Shown: positions 23,992 to 34,450 of the stretch, piece after piece
How positions within the stretch are numbered: position 1 is the first letter of the stretch
Layout of the letters: each line of letters starts with the position of its first letter
NCBI GenBank assembly: GCA_037176845.1
Contig: JAYKXP010000218.1
Coordinates: 1 to 61,095 of the forward strand
DNA: 61,095 bases
Source of the DNA: Paramarasmius palmivorus
Taxonomy: Eukaryota; Basidiomycota; Agaricomycetes; Agaricales; Marasmiaceae
Direction: 5' to 3'
The notes under the pieces: model-generated
The model's input: only the letters and a program-made list of their open reading frames with translations
Told to the model about the DNA's origin: nothing
Databases searched by the model: none
Position numbers and translations under genes: made by a program

Positions 23992-24090
23992 TGCATTAAG
24001 AGGGAATCGAACCCCCGGCGGGTCGAGCTTAAGTACCCGAGTAGCTCAAACCAATGGCAACGACCCAGGTTACCACTACCCCATTAATGC
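23992..24090 (-). tRNA. tRNA-Gly (GCC), 28-nt intron
   Basis: The mature sequence is identical to the tRNA at 19566-19652: same stems, A box, B box and GCC anticodon. The intron at position 37/38 is 28 nt (24027-24054) rather than 16 nt. The two introns share their ends (TTGG...TTAAGC) and differ by an internal 12-nt difference plus substitutions. It lies on the minus strand, so the two tRNA genes face inward toward the FHA gene. Confidence 0.95.
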
Positions 24091-24340
24091 GAATATCCAA
24101 AGAACACGTTTGGCTCTTGTTCCCATACCTCCATCATCAAGCGAACTGCATCGTCATTCGATATACTCGACACGGCGAAGACACAAGTACCCGTCCCGAC
24201 GTGAGTGTTGGAAACATCCTGGTTCTGGATCTTTTAGCTCAGACTCCGTTCTTCAAGCGAGGTGTTGCACAAACAGGAACCTGAAGATACGTGTTTGTGA
24301 TCTATATCACAAGGGTATATTGTTTGGGATTCTGTGAGTT
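23992..24340. repeat. Right arm of inverted duplication (with tRNA)
   Basis: Inverted partner of 19262-19652. Similarity continues past the tRNA into the spacer that precedes F-box copy 6, with small insertions and deletions. Confidence 0.75.
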
Positions 24341-24536
24341 ATTGGGGTGCATCAGTTTCTCAGTTTTCAGCCTCATCGATCATAATCTACAGGCTCCATA
24401 TCAAAGAACCCTCTAAGCACAGGCTTGCAGATAGTCATACTCTGAGTCAACAGAGCTGGGCAAAGATTGTATCTCGGTGCGTTGGCTCATTTTTGCTTCT
24501 TGAAATCGTCACCGACTCGACTTTTTTAGGTACATC

Positions 24537-25829
24537 ATGGAAGGAACCGTTGCTGTTCAGTTTCCCCAGGAAGTCCTGGATTCCATTATGAACAACCTAC
24601 ACCCTCGAGACGACATTCAGGCGTTCAAACAATGTGCGCTAACCGCACGTTGGCTTGTCCCCGCTGCACAGCGCATCCTTTTTCGCGAGGTCATCCTTAC
24701 CGAATGTGGATATCCAGGAATGCAGAACCCCCCAGATCGATTTCTCAGTTTGCTGGAGCACTCTCCACATCTCGCCAGATACGTCACAGAACTTGAACTC
24801 CGCATCGTACCATCTCAGTGGGGCGACAACCTTTCCCAGCACCCTCTCGCATCCATTCTTCCTCGACTACAGTCTCTAAAGAAAGTTTACATCCGGGCTC
24901 CCGTAGAGAGACCCATCGTCACCTCCCTGCAAATCTCGACACTCCTAGGCGGAGCAGCAATGCCCGAAATCAGGAGCTTTACGTTGAGGTATACGACGAT
25001 GGCCATCCACGAGATCGTTGCATTGTGCAACTGGTTGGCAGTACATGGTGGTCTCCAAGATCTCCATTTCATAAGGGTTGACGTCTCGGACTTGTTCAGA
25101 CCTCCACCGTCCACACTACCACAAGCCATCTCTGGCTATGCGCCCATCCAGTTGCGCCGATTTACAATCGACACCCCTTGGAAGCAAATAAAAGCATTAT
25201 TTCGATGGGCAACTGGGTCTACCTCTCCATTGCGTTTTAACGCATTACGTGAGCTCACTGTCAGTCATCTGACACAGCAGTCATCCGTATATCTCCCCCG
25301 CATTCTCGACGTGGCCAAGGACAGTCTTTCCTGTATAGAAGTCACGGGCTACATAGCAGGCTTAGCCTCAATTCGATTCAACTACCGTCACCTCCGTCGT
25401 ATCGCTTGGAACAGCTGTATACTAACCCCTCGAGATTTCGAAACCATGGTCAACGAGTGGTGCATTGTACTCAAAGAAAGCAGGGAGCTCAAACTGGAGA
25501 GTTTTGTTATTTCGTTTTCATGGACTGCGTACCACCCTGATTACTCCTGGAGCGTGTTACTCTGGAACGAGTTTGAGGATGGCCTCATCAACAGTGGGCG
25601 GTGTGCACATCTTGTGCTACAAAACTTGGATGAAGGCCCCACAAGGATAGGCACCGATACTATCCGAAAGTGCTTTCCGCTGTTGCACGCCAGTAATGCA
25701 TGCGATCTAGTTGTGATAGAGAGGATAGGAGATTCTTCGGTTTTGGGGAAGTATGACAACTGGGAGTATACCTCGCGCTCCGGAGACTCAGAGTGGAAGA
25801 GTCTTCCACCTGGCAATATATTTGACTGA
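24537..25829 (+). CDS. F-box-like/LRR-like protein, array copy 6
   Basis: A single coding exon of 430 residues from ATG 24537 (MEGTVAVQFPQEVLDS). The F-box-like segment is at about 8-50. It is the closest relative of copy 3, on the other strand, differing in the middle region (the DVSDLFRPPPS segment, which it shares with copy 7) and by a small insertion near the end (GDSEWKS against GEWKS). A probable 5'-UTR intron runs 24477-24529 (GTGCGT...TTTTTTAG), 7 nt before the ATG. Its upstream flank matches that of copy 5 rather than of copy 3, so the copy is a mosaic. It is expected to be an SCF substrate receptor; the target is unknown. Confidence 0.8.
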   Translation: MEGTVAVQFPQEVLDSIMNNLHPRDDIQAFKQCALTARWLVPAAQRILFREVILTECGYPGMQNPPDRFLSLLEHSPHLARYVTELELRIVPSQWGDNLSQHPLASILPRLQSLKKVYIRAPVERPIVTSLQISTLLGGAAMPEIRSFTLRYTTMAIHEIVALCNWLAVHGGLQDLHFIRVDVSDLFRPPPSTLPQAISGYAPIQLRRFTIDTPWKQIKALFRWATGSTSPLRFNALRELTVSHLTQQSSVYLPRILDVAKDSLSCIEVTGYIAGLASIRFNYRHLRRIAWNSCILTPRDFETMVNEWCIVLKESRELKLESFVISFSWTAYHPDYSWSVLLWNEFEDGLINSGRCAHLVLQNLDEGPTRIGTDTIRKCFPLLHASNACDLVVIERIGDSSVLGKYDNWEYTSRSGDSEWKSLPPGNIFD

Positions 25830-25859
25830 ATGATTATCAGAAAGGACGATTATATGTAG

Positions 25860-26180
25860 CTGTAGCCTGTACTTGAATGTATATTATGTAACGTGCTTCA
25901 TTGAATTCTGTTCGTTCTCGAGCTTCTGGCAGTGGCCTTACACGCTGTGATCCGAAAACGCATCACTCGCCGGTCCGACTCCGGGTTTACAAAAAATCCC
26001 TCTTCCAAACCACCATCACCGTTCCAGGTTCCTGCGCCCGGGACGACGTCTTTCTGACGAACTTGTTTGTGATCCATACTGCGAGTGCATTGTTGGCTTT
26101 GGATTCTGTGAGTTGTTGAAGGATATTGGTTTCTATTTTCAGCTCATCGTTTGTGATCCGCAGGCCCAAGCTCCGTCACA
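25860..26180. repeat. 3' flanking module of F-box units (inverted)
   Basis: Inverted counterpart of the modules at 14140-14340, 15800-16090 and 17480-17760. It separates copies 6 and 7, as those separate copies 3, 4 and 5. Confidence 0.65.
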
Positions 26181-26298
26181 AGGAACCTCGAAGTACAGGA
26201 TTGAAGAGTCATCAGGGCTGTACAAACATTGGATCTCGGTGCGTTGGCTCATATTTATTTCTTGAAATCGTCACTGATTCGAATTTTTAAGGTAAATC

Positions 26299-27582
26299 AT
26301 GCAAGAAACCGTTGCTGTTCGGCTACCCCAGGAAGTCCTGGATACCATTTTGAAAAATCTACACCCCGAAGGCGACATTCAGACGTTGGTACGATGTGCT
26401 TTGACCGCACGTTGTCTTGTTACCACTGCACAACGGATCCTCTTTCGCGAAGTCCGCCTTTCTGAACGGGTAGATCGATCAGAGCGGAACCACCCAATTC
26501 AATTTCTCGGTTTCCTGAAGCATTCACCACATCTCACCAAATACATCAGCGAACTTGAACTCGATATCATACCATCTCGATGGGGAGACAACCTTTCCCA
26601 GAACGCTCTCACATCTATTCTTCCTCGACTACAGTCTCTAAAGAAAGTTTCAATTAAGGATGCCACCGTGACAGATGCCTGCGAGACCGTCACCTCCCTG
26701 CAAATCTCGACACTCCTAGGCGGAACAGCAATGCCCAAAATCAATAGTTTGACGTTACAATATACAATGATGACCGTCCACGAGATCTTTGCAATATGCG
26801 ATTGGTTGGCAGCACACGGTGGTCTCCAAGATCTCCATTTCCTGTATGTCCACGTCTCGGACTTAATCGGGCCTCCACCGTCCACACCACCACAAGCCGT
26901 CTTTAGCTGTGTACCTATCCAGTTGCGCCGATTTACAATATACAACGATTCGAGGTTCGCAGAAGCATTACTTCCGTGGGCAACCGGGTCTGCTTCTCCT
27001 CTGCGTTTCAACGCATTACGTGAACTTACCGTCGGTGGTTTGCCACAAGAGTCATCCGTGTATCTCCTCCGCATTCTCGACATGGCCAAGAACACTCTTT
27101 CCTGTCTACGCTTCACAGGCGAGACACCATCCTTATCCTCATTCCAATTCGGCACCTACCGTCACCTCCGTTGTATCATTTACGACGTCGATTCACTAAC
27201 CTTTCAAGGTGCCCAAGCCAGGCTAAACGAGTGGTGCATTGCCCTCAAAGAAAGCGGGGAGCTCAAGCTCGAGAGTTTTGGTATTTCCTTTTCGTGGGAT
27301 CCTCCTTTGGGCCATGATTATCCTTGGAGGGTGCTTGAGGATGCCCTGATCAGCAGTAGGCGGTGTGCACATCTTGTGCTACAAATCTATTCGAGTGAAA
27401 GGATAGACGTCGTTACTATCCAAGAGTGCTTCCCACAGTTGCACGCTAGCGATGTGTGCGATCTGGTTGTGATGAATATGGTAAGGGATTCATTGGCTTC
27501 GTGGAAGTATGACAGCTGGGAGTATACCTCGCGCTCTGGAGAGTGGAAGAGTATTCCAATTGGTAATTCATTTTTCGACTAA
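26299..27582 (+). CDS. F-box-like/LRR-like protein, array copy 7
   Basis: A single coding exon of 427 residues from ATG 26299 (MQETVAVRLPQEVLDT). The F-box-like segment (LPQEVLDTILKNLHP, then TARCLVTTAQRILF) spans about residues 8-51, with family blocks after it (SPHLTKY, LPRLQSLKK, LTVGGLPQES, LKLESF, WEYTSRSGEWKS). The same 5'-leader layout is present, with a GTGCGT donor and a TTTTTAAG acceptor just ahead of the ATG. It is the rightmost copy and is followed by a partial 3' flanking module at 27610-27830, beyond which similarity to the array ends. Confidence 0.8.
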   Translation: MQETVAVRLPQEVLDTILKNLHPEGDIQTLVRCALTARCLVTTAQRILFREVRLSERVDRSERNHPIQFLGFLKHSPHLTKYISELELDIIPSRWGDNLSQNALTSILPRLQSLKKVSIKDATVTDACETVTSLQISTLLGGTAMPKINSLTLQYTMMTVHEIFAICDWLAAHGGLQDLHFLYVHVSDLIGPPPSTPPQAVFSCVPIQLRRFTIYNDSRFAEALLPWATGSASPLRFNALRELTVGGLPQESSVYLLRILDMAKNTLSCLRFTGETPSLSSFQFGTYRHLRCIIYDVDSLTFQGAQARLNEWCIALKESGELKLESFGISFSWDPPLGHDYPWRVLEDALISSRRCAHLVLQIYSSERIDVVTIQECFPQLHASDVCDLVVMNMVRDSLASWKYDSWEYTSRSGEWKSIPIGNSFFD

Positions 27583-27830
27583 ATGGTTATCAGACGGGAC
27601 GATGATGTAAATGTACTTCTTGAATGTATATTACGTGCTTTGTTGCTTTTTTGAATCCTGTTCGTTCTCGAGCTTCCAACGAGCTTCTGGAAGGACAGGC
27701 GCTGTGATCGGAAAATGCGTCAACTCGCTGGTCCGGGGTTACGAAATTTTCTCTTTGCAACTATCATCAATGCATCGCCGCTCCTGCGCCCTCGGGACAG
27801 TGCCTTTCTAAATTATGACGAATTAGAGTT

Positions 27831-28875
27831 GTTCAAGTTCCTTCTCAGTTCACTGGGGGCGATATCCTTGAGCTCAAGGCACATCCTGCACCATCCACTG
27901 GCAACGTATGTTCGCGTACATCGACTCTCACTACTTCATCTCTAGAGGTTTTAGTTTCGGTGAAGGCTTCCTTGTACTTGAAAGGGAGAATCCAGAATGG
28001 GTCTTACTAGTAGCCTTGAGATCTTGAGATTTGGTAAGCTTTCGTTCAATGTTCTCTTATCTTTCTCATCAAGGCTGTAACTCTGCAAATCCCGGAGATC
28101 AACTTGTCTACGAGGACACTGTCGTACGACACATACACCAAGCTCAGCGACCTCCGAACCTGGTATGCCACCTCCGTAGTCCAAACATGCAACTTTCACA
28201 AACCGTCCCTGGGAAGCCTTAGAGGACGCTTAGCTTATGAACGATATACAGTCTAGGCGGTTGAAAAGTTGCGGATTACCTTATCGGATTGAACACTGAG
28301 CACGTCGAACGATCTCAGACTCGAATGTTTCCCTCTCTCTCACACAGTGGAACAGGCAAGCTATTCTGTACAGTCACGGAAAAGGGGGCTGCATGGATTG
28401 GGAGTACAGATGGAACTTGGGCCTGTGTATTCTTAAATATAGGTCTTGGAAAGAGTATGTTATTCGCCTTTGATTTACAACTGCAGAATGTGTCCTGTTA
28501 CGTATTTTCCAACTCTGTCGGCAAAATTGAAAGACTCCCACGGCAGCGCGCTCTTTCTCCCGAACTGTCATCTGAACTAGCATAATTTCCCGCGATTCCT
28601 CAATAGTATGTTCAGTTCCATCAATCAATAGCTAACTGCAAAATCGAACAGCTTCAAATCTCACTATGGCCAAAGACCGGACAGTACCGGGGTTGATGCA
28701 ATACATATGTATGGATCCTATATATGGGCAAGTGCATGTTTGGGACAGCGAATGCACGTCAGAAATTTGATTCTTTTTGCAGTAGTGCCATGGGTTCTCA
28801 CCATCACAGAGTACTTACCTGCTACCCGGAACATTCAGTTTAACCACCAACTCGTTACTCCACAGTTTTCCCTTC
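27831..28875. other. Intergenic, no gene supported
   Basis: Several short open frames occur but none has a recognisable motif or consistent splicing. This is the edge of the F-box array and the upstream region of the alpha/beta hydrolase. Confidence 0.4.
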
Positions 28876-30187
28876 ATGGCGGCGCTAGAAGAGAGCTCTT
28901 ACAAGGACTTGAAAGTATCTAGGGGCTTCAGTTATCATTATTTCGCGTCTCCTTCGAAGGAAAGAAAGCCGCTTCTTTTCTTGATACATGGCTTTGGAGC
29001 AGCTTCCCAAGATTGGCGGCATCAGGTGCGTCTAACGAACCTTGCATATTTGGTTTATCTCACTCACTCCGACTCTAGGTACCTTTCTTCCAAAGCCTAG
29101 GATACGGCATTATTGCTCCAGATTGCCTCAACTATGGGAGCAGCTCTGTCACTGAAGATCCTAAACAGCTCAAATTCAGCCTTATCGCGAAGGATTTCGT
29201 GGAACTGCTCCAGCATGAGAACGCTACCAGGGCAGTATTCATTGGACAGAGCGGGTATTTCATCTCGGTACCTCTTTCTAGCCGTCGTTTCAGGGTACTG
29301 ATACTTTCTGTTGATAGTGGAAGCCCCTTGGTCAGTCGTATCTCTCAGCTTTACCCCGAAGTTGTCATTGGGTCGGCATTCCTCGGTACACCCTACTCGG
29401 TGCCCACACCTCCCCCGTTCGATTTGGACAAGTTGTTGAGGATACAGAAGGAAATGTACGGGTATGAACTCTTTGGGTACTGGGAGTTCTTGGGCAAGGA
29501 TCCGGATGCTGGTGCGATCGCCACGGAAAATGTTGGCTATCTTTGCCTCTGCCTCCTGATTCATGGCTCACCCGTAATATGACAGTTTGAGGCCCTTTTC
29601 AATGTGACATATCCTGATGATCCCAAGTCCTGGATCAGACTGTTCGGTCCGAGAGGCGCATTGAAAGAGTATCTTCTCGCTGGCCCGGAGGGAGTTTTAC
29701 CTGCGCCTTCGTGGTTTCCATCGGATGAGGTGCGTTATCTACACTGATTCGTTATACACCTGGCAGACCGATGTTTCTACAGGACAAAAGACTTCAGTAT
29801 TCAATGGTCCAAACGCAAAATCTCCCCAACACCTTTACATACTACACCAGCTACGTGGATGGCACGCAATCTGAAGATGGCACATGTAAGTTTATATTGC
29901 TCGCCGTGTTATCACCGTTTCCTGATAATAGTGCCCCGGTAGTGGTACCCCATGACAGATACACTCTCACCAAACCGACACTCTTCGGATATGGGGCTGA
30001 GGATTATATTGCCTTGCCTTCGATGGGGAAAGACATCATGACACGGTTCTGTACTAATCTCACCATCAAAGAGTTTGCAGCGAACCATTGGATGCATCTA
30101 CACGTTCCTGAGGAGGTGAATAGGGTGCTGTTAGAGTGGATAACAAGTTTTGATACATCAGCCGTGTACGATGTAGAAAGTAAATGA
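28876..30187 (+). CDS. Alpha/beta hydrolase, epoxide-hydrolase-like
   Basis: Six exons: 28876-29025, 29079-29254, 29318-29531, 29586-29729, 29783-29885 and 29943-30187. They total 1032 nt (343 aa). The HGFGAASQDW motif at ~38-47 supplies the oxyanion hole. The nucleophile elbow, formed across the exon 2/3 junction, reads FIGQSGGSPLVSR. A cap-like segment follows (YELFGYWEFLGKDPDAG). The acid/His end reads GYGAEDYIALP and ANHWMHLHVPEEVNRVLLEW. The overall order fits soluble epoxide-hydrolase relatives, which normally carry Asp in the elbow. Here Ser takes that place, so an esterase or lactonase-type activity is more likely. No signal peptide is seen, so a cytosolic location is expected. It converges with the broken aldo/keto reductase, the ends being about 80 nt apart. 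Confidence 0.8.
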
Positions 30188-30270
30188 ATGAAAGGATGAT
30201 TTCAATAGCTAAGCATGTCTACGAAGGGCCTTCGGTGTGTATCTGCAGAATCATGGGTTCAATTCATTGA

Positions 30271-31509
30271 CTAATAGATAGATAATGGAGGCTCACAATT
30301 GCTTTGGTATTTCATCTCCTCTTCGGTCAGCTTGAAATCCTGATCCGGAATATTCTCTTCCAGTCTTTTCAATGATGACGTCCCCACAATTGGACTAGTA
30401 ATCTTCGAAGCAACCCAAGCCAGGGAAACCTTTGCCATTGAGACTTTGCGCTTCTTCGTGAGCGTTTCAACTCGATCAATGATTTCACGGTCAGAATCGC
30501 TAGGGTCGAAACTAAAGCTCATTTGTTGGTACATCCTGTTGCGAGTAGTAGACGTGCCAACTGAACGAGCCAAGTTTCCTCCATCTAAAGGCCCCCAAGG
30601 AATAATGCCGATCCCATTGAAGCGACAATAGGCATGCAGCTCCCGTTCCTGACATAGAAATGAAGGTCAGTCACTGTGTGACAGTGTAAAGAAATATAGC
30701 CAGATATTCACATCCTCGCGATACAACAAAGAATACTCATCTTGCATGCTAACAAACTTTGTCCAGCCATTTCTAATTCTCACGGCCACCTCGTTCAAAT
30801 GCGCAAATTGCCATGTCCGATGCCCTGATATATCGCACTCTGCCGCTCTCCACCAAATCGTGTAGGGCCTTCATGGTTTCTTCAGCGGGTGTCTCTGGGT
30901 CAAATCGGTGGATTTGGAGAAGGTCGATGTATGACGTATTGAGACGTCGTAGAGAGAGTCCTCGACTTGATTAAGTATCGCAGCACGCGAAAGACCACCT
31001 TGATTAACATATTGGCGTTCTTTAGTGTGCTCGGAGATATCAAAAGCCAAAAACGAAGGTTCATTGCCAACGAGGAAATAACATTTAGTGAGGATGATTA
31101 TCTGGTTTCGAGGAATATTGTACTTCAACAGCGTCAGCGTCATTCTTCGATGTTAAGAACATTACACACCTTCTCGATGAACTTTGCTAGTATTCGCTCT
31201 GATTCCCCGTTGGAGTATGCATTGGCTGTGTCGATGGTATTGATTCCACGATCCCATGCAGCCTTGAGAATTTCAAGGGATTTGTCCTCGTCAAGAATCC
31301 AGGGCTATGGATGTCAGCTACCACTCCAAAAAATGGTCGTCGAAAGGCTTACCTGCCATGCGCTGTTACCAAAGCTCATAGCGCCCAACTTGGTCAACAG
31401 AGTTAGTATAATTGAGATACAGAGATCGAGGGCCGAAACGCACAATAGGGACAGATACTCGGAGTCCAGAAGATCCTAACTGGGCGCATTTTACTTGCTG
31501 TGTAGACAT
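30271..31509 (-). pseudogene. Aldo/keto reductase, frameshifted
   Basis: The order of motifs is that of fungal NADPH-dependent aldo/keto reductases. MSTQQVKCAQLGSSGLRVSV is followed across an intron by LGAMSFGNSAWQ. Then come NTIDTANAYSNGESE (with the catalytic Asp and Tyr), [20 protein letters not shown] and IVGTSSLKRLEE near the end. Introns with good sites, one with a TACTAAC branch point, can be removed. Two lesions remain. An extra CT in a CT run follows the VEDSL segment (near 30950). About 8 nt are missing, with a frame change, near 30800 (after RASDM). Both lie inside otherwise well-conserved coding sequence, so the gene is probably a recent pseudogene; sequencing error could explain the CT difference but hardly both. 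Confidence 0.72.
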
Positions 31510-31822
31510 GAGCTTTCCTGGACGGTTTCGTTGGCGAAGGATCCTCCAATTTATACTACTTTTCTGCGGAGAACATCCGTTTTACCTCGTAAACTGGATT
31601 AGTATATAATGGCAAACCCGAGACCTTCCGCCGTAAGGCGCTCCCATCTTCCCAAATCTGGGAAAGCGACACAAGGTCATATGGCCGTGACCAGAGTTCG
31701 AGTAGCAGTACAAATCTTCAACGTTCATATAAATCGAATAAAACGGCGAGTTACATGTTAATTGGAAACTCTCTTGGCGTGCTATTCGTAGAGCCCGTTA
31801 GTGTACCCTGTACATCAACTCG

Positions 31823-33221
31823 TTAGCAAGGTATCCGGATTGTGCAGGCTTGGAGATACACACCAGTGGTCCTATTTCCACTTGAGTTATTGGTGTTACC
31901 ACTGAAAATATTTCCTCGGGTCATCGTCGCAGTGGGTGCGAAATTCACAGTAACGCTCCTCCGCCTCGTGCTTCCGTTACTTCGAGTATCTCTATGGCTG
32001 CTGGTAGCGTCGATCTGGACTCGAGCATTCAGGACTGCTAAAAGTGAATTCGAGTACATCTTGGCAACAAATAGAGCGGGAGTAAGGAAGTATATTCGGT
32101 CTGGTCGGATAGGATAGAGAAGAACAGTGAGGAGATTGGTTGCAGCTGTTCGTGAAAATTAGTCGTGTCCATTGCAGAGCCTGGCGAGATAACATACCTA
32201 TAAGGCTGCCAGTTTCTATTGCGAGAAGCTTGAGTCTCTTGACAAGGCTAGCTGCCTCTCTAAACGTCGTGTCGTATCGAGAAAGCTGTATGTAAGTACA
32301 TAAAATCTTTCATCAGTAACATGATTAAAAAGCATAGATTACAACGCACGGCGTAGATCATCGTCCCGGCAATGAGAACGTCAGCCATTAACGCGCATGC
32401 CATCCAAAACTATAACGTCGATTAGATTCAACCACTGGCCCGGAAATATAACCATACGAAAGCAGAAACAGGATTTGCGGGTAGGTCGGAGAACGAGTGA
32501 ACCGTGTCTGTCTTGTAGCTAATGCCTGTGGCGATGGCACCGCTTGTCTGCGCGAGGGATAGCTTCATATCGCTAGATCAGTTCTAATGGACAGTATGTA
32601 CTATGACGAGACGTTCGACGTACCAACACGATAGTGCCGGGAATGACCTTTCTTTCGGGTAAGAGTACACGGATTCGGTTGGCAAAGAAGAGTTGGAAGA
32701 TTAATGCAACTATAAGGTATAATCAGCAGATCATCGATAACATTGTAGTTGACTTACCCAAACCATCAAATATGCAGGTGTTCAACCATTCAAGTTGCGA
32801 ATTATCGACTGATTCAGGGTTCGTAAAGCCGACAACAAACTGCTGGAAACCATCGTGGGTCAAGGAGAGAGTTTGTGCGGTCTCCAGCACGAAAATGCCG
32901 TATACTAGAATCTGAGTCGAGAGACGATCGTTCGGGAACGCTATCCAATATACGTCTGGACAAGGCATCGGTTGGCTTCCGCGTGGCGAAAGAGACAGGG
33001 ACAATGTCAATGACTCACAGACTTGGACAGTGAGAACGCCGAAAAGGCCCCAATTCAACATGTATCCAAGAAGCTGCATGAGAAATGAGCTCAAGAGTCG
33101 AAAGATAGGGAGTCGTAGTCGCACCAGAGGTCCTGCCCTAGCATTGGTATGACAATCATTTCAGCGGGAATCGCAGAAATAGGGAATGAACTCACAGATG
33201 TGAGAAATCCGATCCAGTCAT
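31823..33221 (-). CDS. DUF6534-type seven-helix membrane protein
   Basis: Starts MTGSDFSHLAGPL at 33221. After two introns it continues LLGYMLNWGLFGVLTVQV and, over a third, YVYWIAFPNDR. Then come LVYGIFVLETAQTLSLTHDG and FVVGFTNPESVDNSQLEWLN. Several exons of hydrophobic helices follow (VWMACALMADVLIAGTMIYA). Toward the end comes the family signature AKMYSNSLLAVLNAR, then a Ser/Thr-rich cytosolic tail. This is the layout of the DUF6534 family common in mushroom-forming fungi, often one of many copies and of unknown function, with about seven predicted membrane helices. Exon borders in 32150-32700 were placed only roughly. No disabling change was noticed. Confidence 0.72.
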
Positions 33222-33577
33222 CAGGAAACTTGAAGAGAATTATGATACAGGAGGTGTGAAGAGCCTTTGACAGATGCAGCTTCTCTATATAAAAAAGGGC
33301 TCCTCGTTACGTGTAATGTTGCCCGGAAGTGTTAACATGTGTCATGAAGAGCGATTTGAGGATCGTTGACAGCTCTGAGGCCGAATATCGCGAGTGTCAT
33401 GAAACTCGAGCAATTATGTGTTATAACCTAGGCTCAACCTGGAGCGAGGAGAGGAAGGGAGAGGAAAGGAATTATTAACGAATTGTAGAAGGTCATGCAT
33501 CATCGCCGTTCAGGAAAGGAAGGTGTCGGAGTTTGAAAAATTTCCTCTGTGACCATGACGCGACGACCGGGCTCTTG

Positions 33578-34123
33578 CAGCTATTTACGAATCCCTAGCA
33601 ACTTTTCGACGAACTCCAACCTTTTGATGGTATTTATGTCCAAACAAAGTGCTCCACCCGGCCAGACGCGCCGACCGAGTGCTTCCTTCATAAGGCCTAC
33701 CATTCACTGTACAATATCATTGCGATACAAGAGGATTGACAAAACCATGCTCTTGCTAAGAGTTATAACAGTCAGCAGGGCATTTATATGGACTTCATTC
33801 GCGAAGAACAGGCGGAGGTTGCTCGAGTGCCAGTCAATTGGGTCGGCGGACAGCTTCAAGGGCTGCGACAAATTCTGATAGCTGGATTCTCAGTTCAGGA
33901 AGATAGACTGGAAGGAAATATTCCTATTGTATGGTGGTTAACGCGTTCAAGGCGAGAAAAGATAGACAAATGAAATGTTATTGCCTGCTGAAACTCTGAA
34001 GCGCTAGTCAAAGCGCTGGGTCGGCGCGCCTGGCCCGGGCCGGGTGGAGCCCTTTGTTTGGACATAAACACGATCAAAAGGTTGAGTTTTGTTGAAAAGT
34101 TGCTAGGGATTCGTAAATAGCTG
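33578..34123. mobile_element. Foldback/MITE-like element, ~110-bp inverted arms
   Basis: The arm 33578-33684 pairs with 34011-34123 in inverted orientation, with a few mismatches and a short insertion. The shared sequence includes CAGCTATTTACGAATCCCTA and TATGTCCAAACAAAG. The 330-bp interior has open frames that look like a decayed coding fragment (IYMDFIREEQAEV) but no recognisable transposase. No clear target-site duplication was found, so exact ends are uncertain. Confidence 0.6.
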
Positions 34124-34219
34124 TGACGCTGAGTGACCCAGCATGTCTACAAAAGAGTACGTTTGGTCGTGATTCTCTTTTCTGAATGCTTATTAGTTCC
34201 AACATAGACCAAGTCATCG

Positions 34220-34450
34220 GGAAAATGGACGGCTGATTTACGTTCATTTAAATCTATTTAAATCTGCGAAATAAATGTAAATGAGTGAAATACATTTAAA
34301 TGGATTTTAGAAAAGTAAATGAAACAAATCAGACCTCCCCTATTAGGTTCAATATAAATGAAAGTAAATGGGCCGAAATCATTTCAGTTATTTAAATGTA
34401 TTTCGACGATTTCAATTCATTTACTTACACTTACATGCATTTAGCTCACG
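34220..34450. repeat. AT-rich array of CATTTAAATG-type motifs
   Basis: About 220 nt rich in (C)ATTTA(A)AT variants, containing a block close to AGTAAATGGGCCGAAATCAT. Related arrays lie at 44055-44270, in inverted orientation, and 57770-57960. Confidence 0.6.

Noticed and set aside
24334..24591. Open frame upstream of F-box copy 6, and similar upstream extensions of copies 3 and 4, as longer N-termini.
   Set aside because: They read through the probable 5'-UTR intron; the extension differs in each copy while the MEG/MQE start is conserved.
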